Assembly (NCBI GenBank): GCA_029945945.1
Contig: JAQSDM010000013.1
Location: forward strand, 415,223-479,222
Direction of reading: 5' to 3'
Source: Algoriphagus sp.
GTDB lineage: Bacteria; Bacteroidota; Bacteroidia; Cytophagales; Cyclobacteriaceae
Length of the DNA stretch: 64,000 bases
Shown here: piece after piece, positions 25,194 through 33,304 of the stretch
Layout of the letters: each line of letters starts with the position of its first letter
How positions within the stretch are numbered: position 1 is the first letter of the stretch
Program-made: the position numbers and the translations under genes
Notes under the pieces: generated by a model
What the model was told of the DNA's origin: nothing
The model's database searches: none
The model's input: only the letters and a program-made list of their open reading frames with translations

Positions 25194-26873
25194 TTACTTC
25201 AAAGTCTTATATCGAATTCGTTTAGGAGTCACATCACCTAGACGCTTCTTTTTGTTTTCCTCGTAGTCGGAGAAGTTACCTTCAAACCAGACCACTTGGG
25301 AGTCTCCTTCGAAAGCTAAAATATGTGTACAGATTCTGTCCAGGAACCATCTGTCGTGGGAAATAATCACGGCACAGCCACCAAAGTTTTCAAGGGCTTC
25401 CTCCAATGCACGAAGGGTATTAATATCCAAATCGTTGGTTGGTTCATCCAGCAGGAGTAGGTTACCCCCTTCCTTCAGCATCATGGCAAGATGAACTCGG
25501 TTGCGCTCACCACCTGAGAGAACTCCTACTTTCTTCTCCTGATCTGCTCCTGCGAAGTTGAACTTACTCACGTATGCACGAGAATTGACTTCTTTATTTC
25601 CCAGTTTCATCAGTTCATTTCCTCCGGAAATAATCTGATAGACAGACTTATTTGGATCCAGGCTACCATGTTCCTGATCCACATAAGATAATTGTACAGT
25701 CTCTCCTACTTCGAAATTACCTGAATCAGGCTTTTCCTGTCCGGTAATCAGTTTGAACAAAGTAGTTTTACCTGCTCCGTTTGGTCCGATGATCCCAACA
25801 ATTCCCCCTTGAGGTAGCGAAAAGCTAAGATTTTCAAAAAGCAACTTATCTCCATACGCTTTGGACACTCCATTTGCTTCGATCACTTTTGCACCCAGAC
25901 GTGGCCCAGGAGGAATGAAAAGTTCCAGTTTGGATTCTTTTTCTTTAGCCTCTTCACCGACCAACTTATCGTAGGCAGATAGTCGGGCTTTACCTTTTGA
26001 CTGACGCGCTTTTGGAGACATTCTGATCCACTCCAATTCTCGCTCAAGAGTCTTCTGCCGTTTTGATTCGGTCTTTTCTTCCTGCTTTAATCGTTGCTGT
26101 TTTTGATCCAGCCACGAAGAATAATTTCCTTTCCAGGGAATTCCTTCCCCGCGATCCAACTCCAGAATCCATCCTGCAACATTGTCCAGAAAGTATCTGT
26201 CGTGGGTTACGGCAATGACGGTTCCTTTATAATTCTGTAAATATTGCTCAAGCCATTGGACCGATTCAGCATCCAAGTGGTTGGTAGGTTCATCCAAAAG
26301 CAAGACATCGGGTTCCTGAAGTAACAATCGGCAAAGAGCCACGCGGCGTTTTTCACCACCTGAAAGTTTCCCGACAATCGCATCGCTTGGAGGAAGTCTG
26401 AGCGCGTCCATCGCTTTGTCCAGCATAACGTCCAATTCCCAGGCATTGATCGCATCCAGCTTCTCCTGAACCTCTCCCTGACGGGTAATGAGCTTATCCA
26501 ACGCATCCGGATCATCCATCAGCGCCGGATCCATGAATTTCTCGTTGATTTCTTCAAATTCCTTCAACAGGTTGACCGTACCGGCAACAGCCTCTTCTAC
26601 TACTTCTTTGACTGTTTTGGTCGGATCAAGTTTGGGTTCCTGCTCGAGCATTCCAACCGTGTAGCCGGGAGACCAAACCACCTCGCCTTGGAATTCTTTG
26701 TCCATTCCTGCGATGATTCGAAGCAAAGATGATTTTCCTGATCCGTTGAGACCGAGGACACCGATTTTGGCTCCATAAAAAAATGAGAGGTAAATATCTT
26801 TGAGAACTTTTTTCTGAGGGGGGTAGATTTTGGAAACCCCTGCCATCGAAAAGATGATTTTTTCTGAGCTCAT
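25194..26873 (-). CDS. ettA: Energy-dependent translational throttle protein EttA
   Basis: ABC-F ATPase of 559 residues, the standard EttA length. It binds the ribosomal E site and gates entry into elongation according to ATP/ADP ratio. The N terminus IIFSMAGVSKIYPPQKKVLK is characteristic. First domain: GLNGSGKSSLL, LSGGEKRRVAL, LLLDEPTNHLD. Second domain: GPNGAGKTTLF, LSGGERNRVHLAMM, LLLLDEPTNDLD. The linker region contains the basic PtIM-type helices (SPKARQSKGKARLSAYDKL). It is the second ABC-F gene in this window. It is monocistronic as far as can be seen and convergent with the phosphoesterase gene. Confidence 0.96.
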   Translation of the reverse strand: MSSEKIIFSMAGVSKIYPPQKKVLKDIYLSFFYGAKIGVLGLNGSGKSSLLRIIAGMDKEFQGEVVWSPGYTVGMLEQEPKLDPTKTVKEVVEEAVAGTVNLLKEFEEINEKFMDPALMDDPDALDKLITRQGEVQEKLDAINAWELDVMLDKAMDALRLPPSDAIVGKLSGGEKRRVALCRLLLQEPDVLLLDEPTNHLDAESVQWLEQYLQNYKGTVIAVTHDRYFLDNVAGWILELDRGEGIPWKGNYSSWLDQKQQRLKQEEKTESKRQKTLERELEWIRMSPKARQSKGKARLSAYDKLVGEEAKEKESKLELFIPPGPRLGAKVIEANGVSKAYGDKLLFENLSFSLPQGGIVGIIGPNGAGKTTLFKLITGQEKPDSGNFEVGETVQLSYVDQEHGSLDPNKSVYQIISGGNELMKLGNKEVNSRAYVSKFNFAGADQEKKVGVLSGGERNRVHLAMMLKEGGNLLLLDEPTNDLDINTLRALEEALENFGGCAVIISHDRWFLDRICTHILAFEGDSQVVWFEGNFSDYEENKKKRLGDVTPKRIRYKTLK

Positions 26874-27003
26874 GCGTTAACTTTTCCTTAAAATTTCACT
26901 TAATCGGCAAATATGGCAAAAAAACCCCTTTCTTAGGATAAGTGCTTTTGAATTAATTAATTTGCGGAAAATTGAAAACGACCACCTAACCTACTGTAGA
27001 ACA

Positions 27004-28251
27004 ATGGACCATCCGTATGGGTATATAAAGAATACGAAAGTTTATTTGAGGGGATTTTTAGGGCAGGCAGACAGGGAAATCGGTGAAGTAAAAGAAGACG
27101 AAGCCTCCACTTTAAAGTACTTTGAGGCGCGATTTGAGCAAATCAAAGCCAAAGTTGCAAAACTCAAAAATGACATTCAGGAAAACCAGAATAAGGGTTC
27201 TTTTCTAATGAAACTCATACACCTGCGCGAATCACTTTTTGAATCGGACGCGTTGGGTGATTTTGTGCCTTTGATCGAAGATCTCAATCAGCAGGAAGAA
27301 TTTCTGAATGAAATCATTCAGTCCAACAGATCAAAAAATCTGGAAGTGAAAAATTTACTGATTGAAGAAGCAGAATCCATGAAGGAGGATACCGACTGGA
27401 AAGGAACTACCGAATTTTTCAAAGAATTAAAACTTCGCTGGATCAAAACAGGTCCTGTCGAAAAAGATCTTCACGAAGAAATTGAAGCTCGATTTAATGA
27501 TGCCGTTCAGACTTTCTTCGAAAACAGAAGACATTTCTTCGAAGGAATGGCACTTCAGGCTGAGGAGAATATTAAGATCTACGAATCTTTGGTCCTTCAG
27601 GCACGTGAGGCACATGATTTGCCTGATTCTAAAATGGCTTTCGATATCAGCAAAAAGATTCAAAAGCAATGGAAAGAAGCCGGAAAAGTACCCGCAGAAA
27701 AACGTCAGCCACTTTGGGATGAGTTTTCGAAGCTAAACAACCGAATTTTCTCCAGATACAAGAGAACCCTGAATCCGGGACCTCAGATGCATCCGCGAGA
27801 GCTGATGAAGAAAATAGAGACCCTGACTGAGGATATAAAAAGGCTCGTCAATGTCCCAACAAATTACGATGTGATCAATAAGGCGAAACTAATCCAGGAA
27901 GAATGGAGAAAACTGCCACCCAGAAAGCCAAAAGAGGCTACATTGACGGCAAGATCTTTTCAGTTTTATAGTGATATAGTTTTTGAGAAAGCATTTCTGG
28001 AGAAATTGATTCATGGTAAATACCCTGATTTCAATGAAATGCCGATTTCAGAGCAGAATCAACTTAAAACAGCTCTGCTCAAGGACTTGCTCTACAGGGA
28101 TCAAAGTGAACTGGATACAATGCAGAACAATACGGACAATTTCCGGGTCCAAACGGAGGATTTTGAGATTATGATGAAGAAAAAGCTGTCGGGATTGAAA
28201 AGAAAAGTTGATGTAAAAAACTATCTTTTGAAGCAACTTTCTTTTAAATAA
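27004..28251 (+). CDS. DUF349 domain-containing protein
   Basis: 415 residues, mostly helical and charged, with DUF349-type repeats such as LKLRWIKTGPVEKDLHEEIEARF and KIQKQWKEAGKVPAEKRQPLW, where an aromatic-W-K-x-G core recurs. Function is unknown in Bacteroidota; the family contains EmfA-like and RNA-associated proteins in other groups. The frame opens at a TTG at 26962, but ATG at 27004 gives the familiar start MDHPYGYIKNTKVYLRGFLG. It is transcribed away from ettA and followed by the DUF2795 gene. Confidence 0.9.
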   Translation: MDHPYGYIKNTKVYLRGFLGQADREIGEVKEDEASTLKYFEARFEQIKAKVAKLKNDIQENQNKGSFLMKLIHLRESLFESDALGDFVPLIEDLNQQEEFLNEIIQSNRSKNLEVKNLLIEEAESMKEDTDWKGTTEFFKELKLRWIKTGPVEKDLHEEIEARFNDAVQTFFENRRHFFEGMALQAEENIKIYESLVLQAREAHDLPDSKMAFDISKKIQKQWKEAGKVPAEKRQPLWDEFSKLNNRIFSRYKRTLNPGPQMHPRELMKKIETLTEDIKRLVNVPTNYDVINKAKLIQEEWRKLPPRKPKEATLTARSFQFYSDIVFEKAFLEKLIHGKYPDFNEMPISEQNQLKTALLKDLLYRDQSELDTMQNNTDNFRVQTEDFEIMMKKKLSGLKRKVDVKNYLLKQLSFK

Positions 28252-28282
28252 TCAGTACACCTTACATATTTCAAAAAAAAGA

Positions 28283-28290
28283 TAATTTTG
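28283..28290 (+). promoter_or_regulatory. -7 element TAATTTTG upstream of the DUF2795 gene
   Basis: Exact TAnnTTTG match, 41 bp before the ATG at 28332. The expected -33 TTTG is not clear, so confidence is moderate. It implies transcription separate from the DUF349 gene. Confidence 0.5.
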
Positions 28291-28331
28291 CAAGCCTTAA
28301 AAAAATCAGAAATAACTTTAAAACAAATACT

Positions 28332-28553
28332 ATGTACTGGACACTTGAACTAGCTTCCTATCTTGAGGACGCTCCCTGGCCAGCCACCAAGGATGAATTG
28401 ATTGATTATGCCATTCGATCCGGTGCGCCACTTGAAGTAGTAGAAAACCTTCAGGAATTGGAGGATGACGGTGAGCCTTACGAGACCATCGAGGAGATTT
28501 GGCCGGATTACCCTACCAAAGACGACTTCTTCTTCAACGAAGACGAATATTAA
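28332..28553 (+). CDS. DUF2795 domain-containing small acidic protein
   Basis: 73 residues, strongly acidic. The DUF2795 core is ELASYLEDAPWPATKDELIDYA followed by IRSGAPLEVVENLQEL, a small helical fold. An acidic tail (DDFFFNEDEY) ends the protein. Function is unknown; such proteins are widespread in Bacteroidota as separate short genes. A strong palindromic terminator starts five bases after the stop codon and is shared with the LytTR regulator gene on the other strand. Confidence 0.88.
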   Translation: MYWTLELASYLEDAPWPATKDELIDYAIRSGAPLEVVENLQELEDDGEPYETIEEIWPDYPTKDDFFFNEDEY

Positions 28554-28557
28554 AACC

Positions 28558-28583
28558 AAAAGCCCTGAATATTCAGGGCTTTT
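28558..28583. terminator. Bidirectional palindromic terminator
   Basis: AAAAGCCCTGAAT (28558-28570) is the perfect complement of ATTCAGGGCTTTT (28571-28583). A T tract follows on the plus strand and an A-rich left flank serves the minus strand. Confidence 0.88.
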
Positions 28584-28585
28584 TT

Positions 28586-29314
28586 TTATAACCCCAGAAC
28601 CTGGCGAAGGCGGGAATATCCGGTTTTGCTGACTGGAACCTGAGCTCCATCTCGCATTTTCAAAATATAACTATCCCGCTCAAATGGCTCAATTTGAGTG
28701 ATTTGATTAAGATTAACCATGAATGAACGATGGACTCTCGCAAATTTACCGGGATCCATAGCATCCTCCAGAGACTTCATCGTCATCTTTTTCAGATACT
28801 TTCCTCCAGGTGTATGAATAGAGATATAATCATCCTCAGCCTCAAAATAGGTGACGTCGTGAATTGGAATGATTTTGATCTCATTTTTCACCCGTACCAC
28901 CAGCCTGTTACTTTTTTCTGCCAACTGATTTAGCCCTTCCCGCTCCTCATTCTGGGGTTCATTTGCCTGAGCGAGGAATTTCTCGATTGCTTTTGAAAAT
29001 CGTTCGTTCGAAAAAGGTTTGAGCAAATAGTCGATCGCCATCGCATCAAAAGCCTTGACGGCATACTGATCAAATGCCGTAGTAAAAATCACCGCAGGAG
29101 GAGAATCGATCAGTTCGAGCATTTCAAAACCCGTGATTTTTGGCATTTGTACATCGAGAAATATTAAGTCCGGCTGATGATGCTGAATTGCTTTCAATCC
29201 CTGAAAGCCATCCTGACAAATCTCCAAAACTTCAAATTGAGGGAATTCTGCCAAAAATTCCTGGACAATTCCTGCCGCCAATGGCTCATCATCTATGATT
29301 AAAGTCCTGATCAT
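28586..29314 (-). CDS. LytTR-family response regulator
   Basis: 242-residue DNA-binding response regulator. The receiver has IIDDEPLAAG, phosphoacceptor Asp in LIFLDVQMP (about residue 54) and Lys in LLKPFSNERF. A LytTR DNA-binding domain follows from about residue 135, with VRVKNEIKIIPIHDVTYFEA and the end VPVSKTGYSRLRQVL. The gene overlaps the upstream kinase by 4 bp (ATGA), so the pair is translationally coupled. It is the third gene of a LiaF-like/LytS/LytR operon and probably regulates that operon, though no operator is identified. Confidence 0.94.
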   Translation of the reverse strand: MIRTLIIDDEPLAAGIVQEFLAEFPQFEVLEICQDGFQGLKAIQHHQPDLIFLDVQMPKITGFEMLELIDSPPAVIFTTAFDQYAVKAFDAMAIDYLLKPFSNERFSKAIEKFLAQANEPQNEEREGLNQLAEKSNRLVVRVKNEIKIIPIHDVTYFEAEDDYISIHTPGGKYLKKMTMKSLEDAMDPGKFARVHRSFMVNLNQITQIEPFERDSYILKMRDGAQVPVSKTGYSRLRQVLGL

Positions 29315-30351
29315 TTGAGTTGTGGGATTTTTATTTCGACAGAAAAAGTCTGGTTATCAATTTTTGTTTCGAGCAGGTCTTTTCTACCAAAAAGCAGAAA
29401 TAGTCTTCGCTCAATCGAGGATAATCCAAACCCTGTTCCCGGAGGAGATGTCGCTTCCTCGTCAAAAGGATTTGTGATTTTCAGAAACAAATAGTTCGAT
29501 TCTTTTCGGGTCTGGAGGGTGATTTTCACCTCGCCTGTGACTCCATACAAGCCATGTTTGATGGCATTTTCCAAAAGCGGCTGAATCAGTAATTGAGGAA
29601 GCAACATAGCCTTTGTGTCCTCAGCCAACTCAAATTCCACTTCGAGTCGATGACCGAATCGGACTCGTTCTATTTCAAGATACATCTTCAGATAATTCAA
29701 TTCCTCTTCGAGGCTTAGCCATTGCTGATGATCCTTTCGGATCGTACCCCTTAAAAACTCCGAAAGCTGAAAGACCATTTCTCTCGCTTTTTTAGGCTGG
29801 GACACCACGAGGGCATTGATAGAATTCAGACTATTGAAAAGGAAATGCGGCTGAAGTTGCTGTCTGAGTTGTGTCAGTTCAGCTTCTCTGGAAAGCTCCG
29901 CCATCAGCGTTTCGCGTTTGCGGGTTTCCTCTTGCTGCTCTAATTTGGAAACAACGATTGCAATCAAGGCTACAAAAATTTCAGCGATTGCCAGAAACGC
30001 CCATCGGAGATAAATATGTTCTTTCAGAAAATTGATGTAGTCCAATTCATCTTCAAAAACCCACTGAAGAAAGAATCGATGACCATATACGCCGGCCAAG
30101 CTCAGTAGCAATGGAAGCACCAACAAAAGCCAGTTGTTTCCTCCCTTCGGAATGTAAAAACCGAAAATCCGCTCCAACACAAATACACCAATTAGGAAAA
30201 TAACTGCGAAAATTGCCGCATCCGACAATGCCAGAGAAGATTCAATTTCATAAAAACGAAGAAGCAAAAATGAACCAAGGAACCAGATAATTCCGGCTCC
30301 CTGTATGATCCATTTTGCTTTCGAAGGGTTTGAAAAAGCGTTAGAAAACAA
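29311..30351 (-). CDS. LytS-type sensor histidine kinase (His_kinase/PF06580)
   Basis: 346-residue membrane kinase. About four hydrophobic segments span residues 1-130 with no large extracytoplasmic domain. A short coiled coil leads to the PF06580 signature LRQQLQPHFLFNSLNSINAL, where His is the phosphorylation site, and an ATPase domain has LLQPLLENAIKHG and GTGFGLSSIERRL. It partners the overlapping LytTR regulator. The preceding gene, 33 bp upstream, encodes a LiaF-like membrane protein, as in LiaFSR systems that sense envelope stress, where LiaF restrains the kinase; that role here is inferred. Confidence 0.93.
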   Translation of the reverse strand: MFSNAFSNPSKAKWIIQGAGIIWFLGSFLLLRFYEIESSLALSDAAIFAVIFLIGVFVLERIFGFYIPKGGNNWLLLVLPLLLSLAGVYGHRFFLQWVFEDELDYINFLKEHIYLRWAFLAIAEIFVALIAIVVSKLEQQEETRKRETLMAELSREAELTQLRQQLQPHFLFNSLNSINALVVSQPKKAREMVFQLSEFLRGTIRKDHQQWLSLEEELNYLKMYLEIERVRFGHRLEVEFELAEDTKAMLLPQLLIQPLLENAIKHGLYGVTGEVKITLQTRKESNYLFLKITNPFDEEATSPPGTGFGLSSIERRLFLLFGRKDLLETKIDNQTFSVEIKIPQLK

Positions 30352-30384
30352 GCTCAGTGTAGTTTTAACTAAGTTGGAATCTCG

Positions 30385-31200
30385 TTAAAATGATTTGATT
30401 TCCAAACCTCCAAACAAGATCGTCCCACGGATTACCAAGACCTTGTTTGGGTCTACCTCAGATTCGCGATACAAGCGCTTGTCTTCAATTCCGGCAGCGA
30501 TGTTGGTGACTTCAGTACGAACGTCCCAATGTGGCGGCAAGATCAATTTCATTCCTCCAAAAATCACATCGATCTGAAGATTAACTACCCCATTGAAATC
30601 TGCCTGAGTCATATCCAGGTCAATCCCTCCAAAGGCAGCTGTCAGTTTACCTCCCTGGAAATTCTTCGAAAGGACCCTCTTTTGAACTCCGCTCAGGATT
30701 GCATCTACATTCAATTGATCTGAAAATGAGACTCCGGATGCATTTGGAATTGATCCTCCAGACATTGATCCTCCAGACATTGGTCCACCTGAAATAGGAT
30801 CTTTCAAATCCGATGGAACTCCCATATTTCTTGAATGAATCTGGTCCTGAATATTTTTGAGAACATTTTTTTCATTCCTCTTTTTGGAGATTAAGTGAAT
30901 CCCCAAGCCGATTAAAGCAATCGGAAGAATGTATCGATCCAATCCAAAATCGAAATTAAATTCTCGCTCAAATAAGAAGAACAATCCAAAACCAAGCATC
31001 AGAACTCCAATTACGCTTTTGAACTCATGCTTAATCAACGTGAAAGTTCCGATTACAATCAGAATCATGGGCCATGTCAAAAGCCAATCAGGAAAAAAGA
31101 ATCCGAGTTTTTTTAGTAAAAGCAAAACGCCGATCCCGAGAACAATGAATCCAAAGACGATTCCTCCGTCGTTGCTGCTAGAGTTAAATTTCCGTGCCAT
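30385..31200 (-). CDS. LiaF-like cell-wall-stress membrane protein
   Basis: 271 residues. The N-terminal part has about four membrane helices (GIVFGFIVLGIGVLLLLKKLG, with LTWPMILIVIGTFTLI), the LiaI/LiaF-type transmembrane unit. A Gly/Ser/Met linker built from a 15-bp repeat (SGGPMSGGSMSGG) follows. The C-terminal beta domain has the LiaF_C pattern: FGGIDLDMTQADFNG, VIFGGMKLILPPHWDV and ILFGGLEIKSF. It heads an operon with a LytS/LytR pair. LiaF-family proteins negatively regulate a cognate kinase in Firmicutes; the same is suspected here. A -7 element lies 26 bp upstream. Confidence 0.87.
   Translation of the reverse strand: MARKFNSSSNDGGIVFGFIVLGIGVLLLLKKLGFFFPDWLLTWPMILIVIGTFTLIKHEFKSVIGVLMLGFGLFFLFEREFNFDFGLDRYILPIALIGLGIHLISKKRNEKNVLKNIQDQIHSRNMGVPSDLKDPISGGPMSGGSMSGGSIPNASGVSFSDQLNVDAILSGVQKRVLSKNFQGGKLTAAFGGIDLDMTQADFNGVVNLQIDVIFGGMKLILPPHWDVRTEVTNIAAGIEDKRLYRESEVDPNKVLVIRGTILFGGLEIKSF
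30749..30793. repeat. 15-bp in-frame tandem repeat inside the LiaF-like gene
   Basis: The unit ATTGATCCTCCAGAC occupies 30749-30763 and 30764-30778, with a degenerate third copy to 30793. It encodes the SGGSM/SGGPM pentapeptides of the linker, so gain or loss of a copy keeps the frame. Confidence 0.8.
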
Positions 31201-31225
31201 GTGAGTTTTTGTTTAAGTTGATGAA

Positions 31226-31233
31226 CAAAAGTA
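31226..31233 (-). promoter_or_regulatory. -7 element TACTTTTG for the LiaF-LytS-LytR operon
   Basis: The complement of CAAAAGTA at 31226-31233 is an exact TAnnTTTG box, 26 bp before the ATG at 31200. The -33 region is only T-rich. Confidence 0.55.
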
Positions 31234-31329
31234 TATCAAGTCCCAAAGGCGGAAAATACACATTAGGTCAACCCAACTCAAAAGTCGGTAAAGCCTTGGA
31301 AAAAGTCGGTGAAAATGTAGCCCGGATTT

Positions 31330-32016
31330 TTACCGATTCGTTTTTTGCTTCGAGGCAAGGAATTCGGCGTACTCCATGTCCTCAGGGGTGGTGATTTTAA
31401 TGTTTTCCAGATTTCCCTGAATCAAAGAAACTTCCCAACCCTGATGCTCATATACAGTTGCATCGTCGGTAAATTGAGGTAGCTCGGTGACTTCAAATGC
31501 CATCTTAATTTTTTCGATCTGAAAAGTCTGCGGCGTTTGAACCAATCGAAAATAGTGTCTTTCCTGAAAAGTCGATTTTCCGTCATCAGAAATTTTTCGG
31601 ATCGAATCTTTCAATTCAACAACCGCTATCGCACTTCCTGACTTTTCTGCCTGATCAAAGCTATTTTCAATCACTTCGGGCTTCACAAATGGTCTCACTC
31701 CATCATGGATTGCAACCAATCCGGAATTGAATGGTAAAGCGTCCAAGCCATTTCTGACAGATTGAAATCGCGTATTTCCCCCTGCGACCAACTGGTGGGG
31801 AATATCAAATTGGTTTGCTTCGCAAAGGGATTTCCAAAACTCAAAGTCGGTTTCCGGAAGGACTAATATGAGGTGAATCTGCGGGTCAAGGTTAAAAAAC
31901 AGGGAAAGCGTATGCATCAAAACAGGCTTTCCTGCTATCGGTAAATACTGCTTTGCGACTGGTCCCCCCATTCGGGAACCTTTACCTCCCGCAACCAAAA
32001 TTGCTGCTTTATTCAT
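31330..32016 (-). CDS. ispD: 2-C-methyl-D-erythritol 4-phosphate cytidylyltransferase
   Basis: Transfers CMP from CTP to MEP in the non-mevalonate isoprenoid pathway. 228 residues. The nucleotide-binding motif AAILVAGGKGSRMGGPVAKQ is at the N terminus, followed by the active-site segments LVAIHDGVRPF and VELKDSIRKI, and FTDDATVYEHQGWEV near the C terminus. ATG at 32016 gives MNKAAILV; the frame extends six codons to 32034, but the shorter form fits the family. It is downstream of queA but has its own -7 element, with queA's terminator between them. Cytosolic. Confidence 0.95.
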   Translation of the reverse strand: MNKAAILVAGGKGSRMGGPVAKQYLPIAGKPVLMHTLSLFFNLDPQIHLILVLPETDFEFWKSLCEANQFDIPHQLVAGGNTRFQSVRNGLDALPFNSGLVAIHDGVRPFVKPEVIENSFDQAEKSGSAIAVVELKDSIRKISDDGKSTFQERHYFRLVQTPQTFQIEKIKMAFEVTELPQFTDDATVYEHQGWEVSLIQGNLENIKITTPEDMEYAEFLASKQKTNR

Positions 32017-32031
32017 AAGATCACTTTGGAA

Positions 32032-32039
32032 CAAAAGTA
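32032..32039 (-). promoter_or_regulatory. -7 element TACTTTTG for ispD
   Basis: The complement of CAAAAGTA at 32032-32039 is an exact TAnnTTTG match, 15 bp before the start codon, implying a very short leader. No clear -33 TTTG. Confidence 0.5.
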
Positions 32040-32091
32040 GCTTTTAACTAAGCCATTGCTATTTCTGACAGTTTAATTCTTGGTGGAAATA

Positions 32092-32121
32092 AATAAAAAA
32101 AGCTCCACTAAGGGAGCTTTT
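32092..32121 (-). terminator. Rho-independent terminator of queA
   Basis: AAAAGCTCC (32098-32106) pairs with GGAGCTTTT (32113-32121). On the minus strand the stem is followed by a T-rich tract. Confidence 0.82.
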
Positions 32122-32126
32122 AAAGT

Positions 32127-33176
32127 TTAGAGGATCAGCATTGCATCTCCATACGAAAAGAAGCGATATTTTTCTTTGATGGCCTCTTTATATGCTTTCA
32201 TAACCAAGTCATATCCTCCGAATGCTGCGGTAGTCATCAATAAAGTTGATTCCGGAAGGTGGAAATTCGTGATCAGTGTATTTGCAATTTTGAATTCGTA
32301 AGGAGGAATTATAAACTTATCAGTCCAGCCTGTACTTGCTTTCAGTCTTCCATTTGCAGTCACAGAAGATTCTACTGTTTTCAATGAGGTCGTACCTACT
32401 GCAACTACTCTCTTTTTGTTGTCAAGAGCCCTATTGACCAATTCAACTGTTCTTTCAGGAATCGAGTAGTTCTCAGAATCCATCTTATGCTTGGTCAGGT
32501 CTTCCACATCTACCTGTCTGAAAGTACCTAATCCAACATGAAGAGTGATCGAAGCAACATCTACTCCCTGAAGTTCCAGTCTTTTCAGCAAATGAGGTGT
32601 AAAGTGAAGACCTGCAGTTGGAGCTGCAACTGCACCCACATTCTTGGCAAAAACGGTTTGATATCTTTCACGATCTTCCGGTTCAACCTTTCGTTCGATA
32701 AACTCTTTCAAAAGAGGTGTCTCGCCCAAGGAATCGATTGTTTTATGGAATTCTTCCGGAGTTCCATCAAATAAGAAACGAATCGTACGTCCTCTTGAAG
32801 TAGTATTGTCAATAACTTCAGCCACCAGGTCAGAATCTCCGAAATAAAGTTTGTTACCAACCCTTATTTTTCTGGCAGGATCGACTAATACATCCCATAG
32901 TTTGAGTTCTGGGTTCAATTCCCGAAGGAGAAATACTTCGATTTCCGCACCTGTTTTTTCCTTATTCCCATAAAGTCTGGCTGGAAAAACTTTGGTATCG
33001 TTGGTGACGAAAACATCTCCTTCGCCAAAGTATTCAACAATGTCTTTGAAAATCTTGTGTTCAATTTGACCAGTCTTGCGGTTTAACACCATAAGTCTGG
33101 ACTCATCTCGATTTTCTGTTGGGTAAAGGGAAATTAGTTTTTTTGGAACGTCAAATTTGAAATCTGATAATTTCAT
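32127..33176 (-). CDS. queA: S-adenosylmethionine:tRNA ribosyltransferase-isomerase
   Basis: Converts preQ1 in tRNA to epoxyqueuosine by transferring the ribosyl group of SAM. 349 residues, usual length. Family motifs include LSDFKFDVPKKLISLYP at the N terminus, VFVTNDTKVFPARLYG, the central VAAPTAGLHFT and the C-terminal ANTLITNFHLPESTLLM. It has a -7 element about 60 bp upstream and its own terminator, so it is likely monocistronic. Divergent from the MacB-type permease gene. Confidence 0.97.
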   Translation of the reverse strand: MKLSDFKFDVPKKLISLYPTENRDESRLMVLNRKTGQIEHKIFKDIVEYFGEGDVFVTNDTKVFPARLYGNKEKTGAEIEVFLLRELNPELKLWDVLVDPARKIRVGNKLYFGDSDLVAEVIDNTTSRGRTIRFLFDGTPEEFHKTIDSLGETPLLKEFIERKVEPEDRERYQTVFAKNVGAVAAPTAGLHFTPHLLKRLELQGVDVASITLHVGLGTFRQVDVEDLTKHKMDSENYSIPERTVELVNRALDNKKRVVAVGTTSLKTVESSVTANGRLKASTGWTDKFIIPPYEFKIANTLITNFHLPESTLLMTTAAFGGYDLVMKAYKEAIKEKYRFFSYGDAMLIL

Positions 33177-33236
33177 AGATAAGCTTTAGATGTCTGAGCT
33201 TGATTTTTTTTTACTTTAGAATTACTCTAAAAAATG

Positions 33237-33244
33237 CAAAGATA
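33237..33244 (-). promoter_or_regulatory. -7 element TATCTTTG for queA
   Basis: The complement of CAAAGATA at 33237-33244 matches TAnnTTTG. It lies about 60 bp before the ATG at 33176, in the divergent region with the permease gene. No clear -33 box. Confidence 0.5.
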
Positions 33245-33304
33245 GAAACAATAATGCCCAATTTCAGCTAACTTAACAAATTGTTTTAACCAACTATTAA
33301 AAGC

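Noticed and set aside
31194..31394. 66-codon frame between the LiaF-like gene and ispD
   Set aside because: It overlaps the LiaF-like start, the -7 box of that operon and the ispD 3' end, and has no motif.
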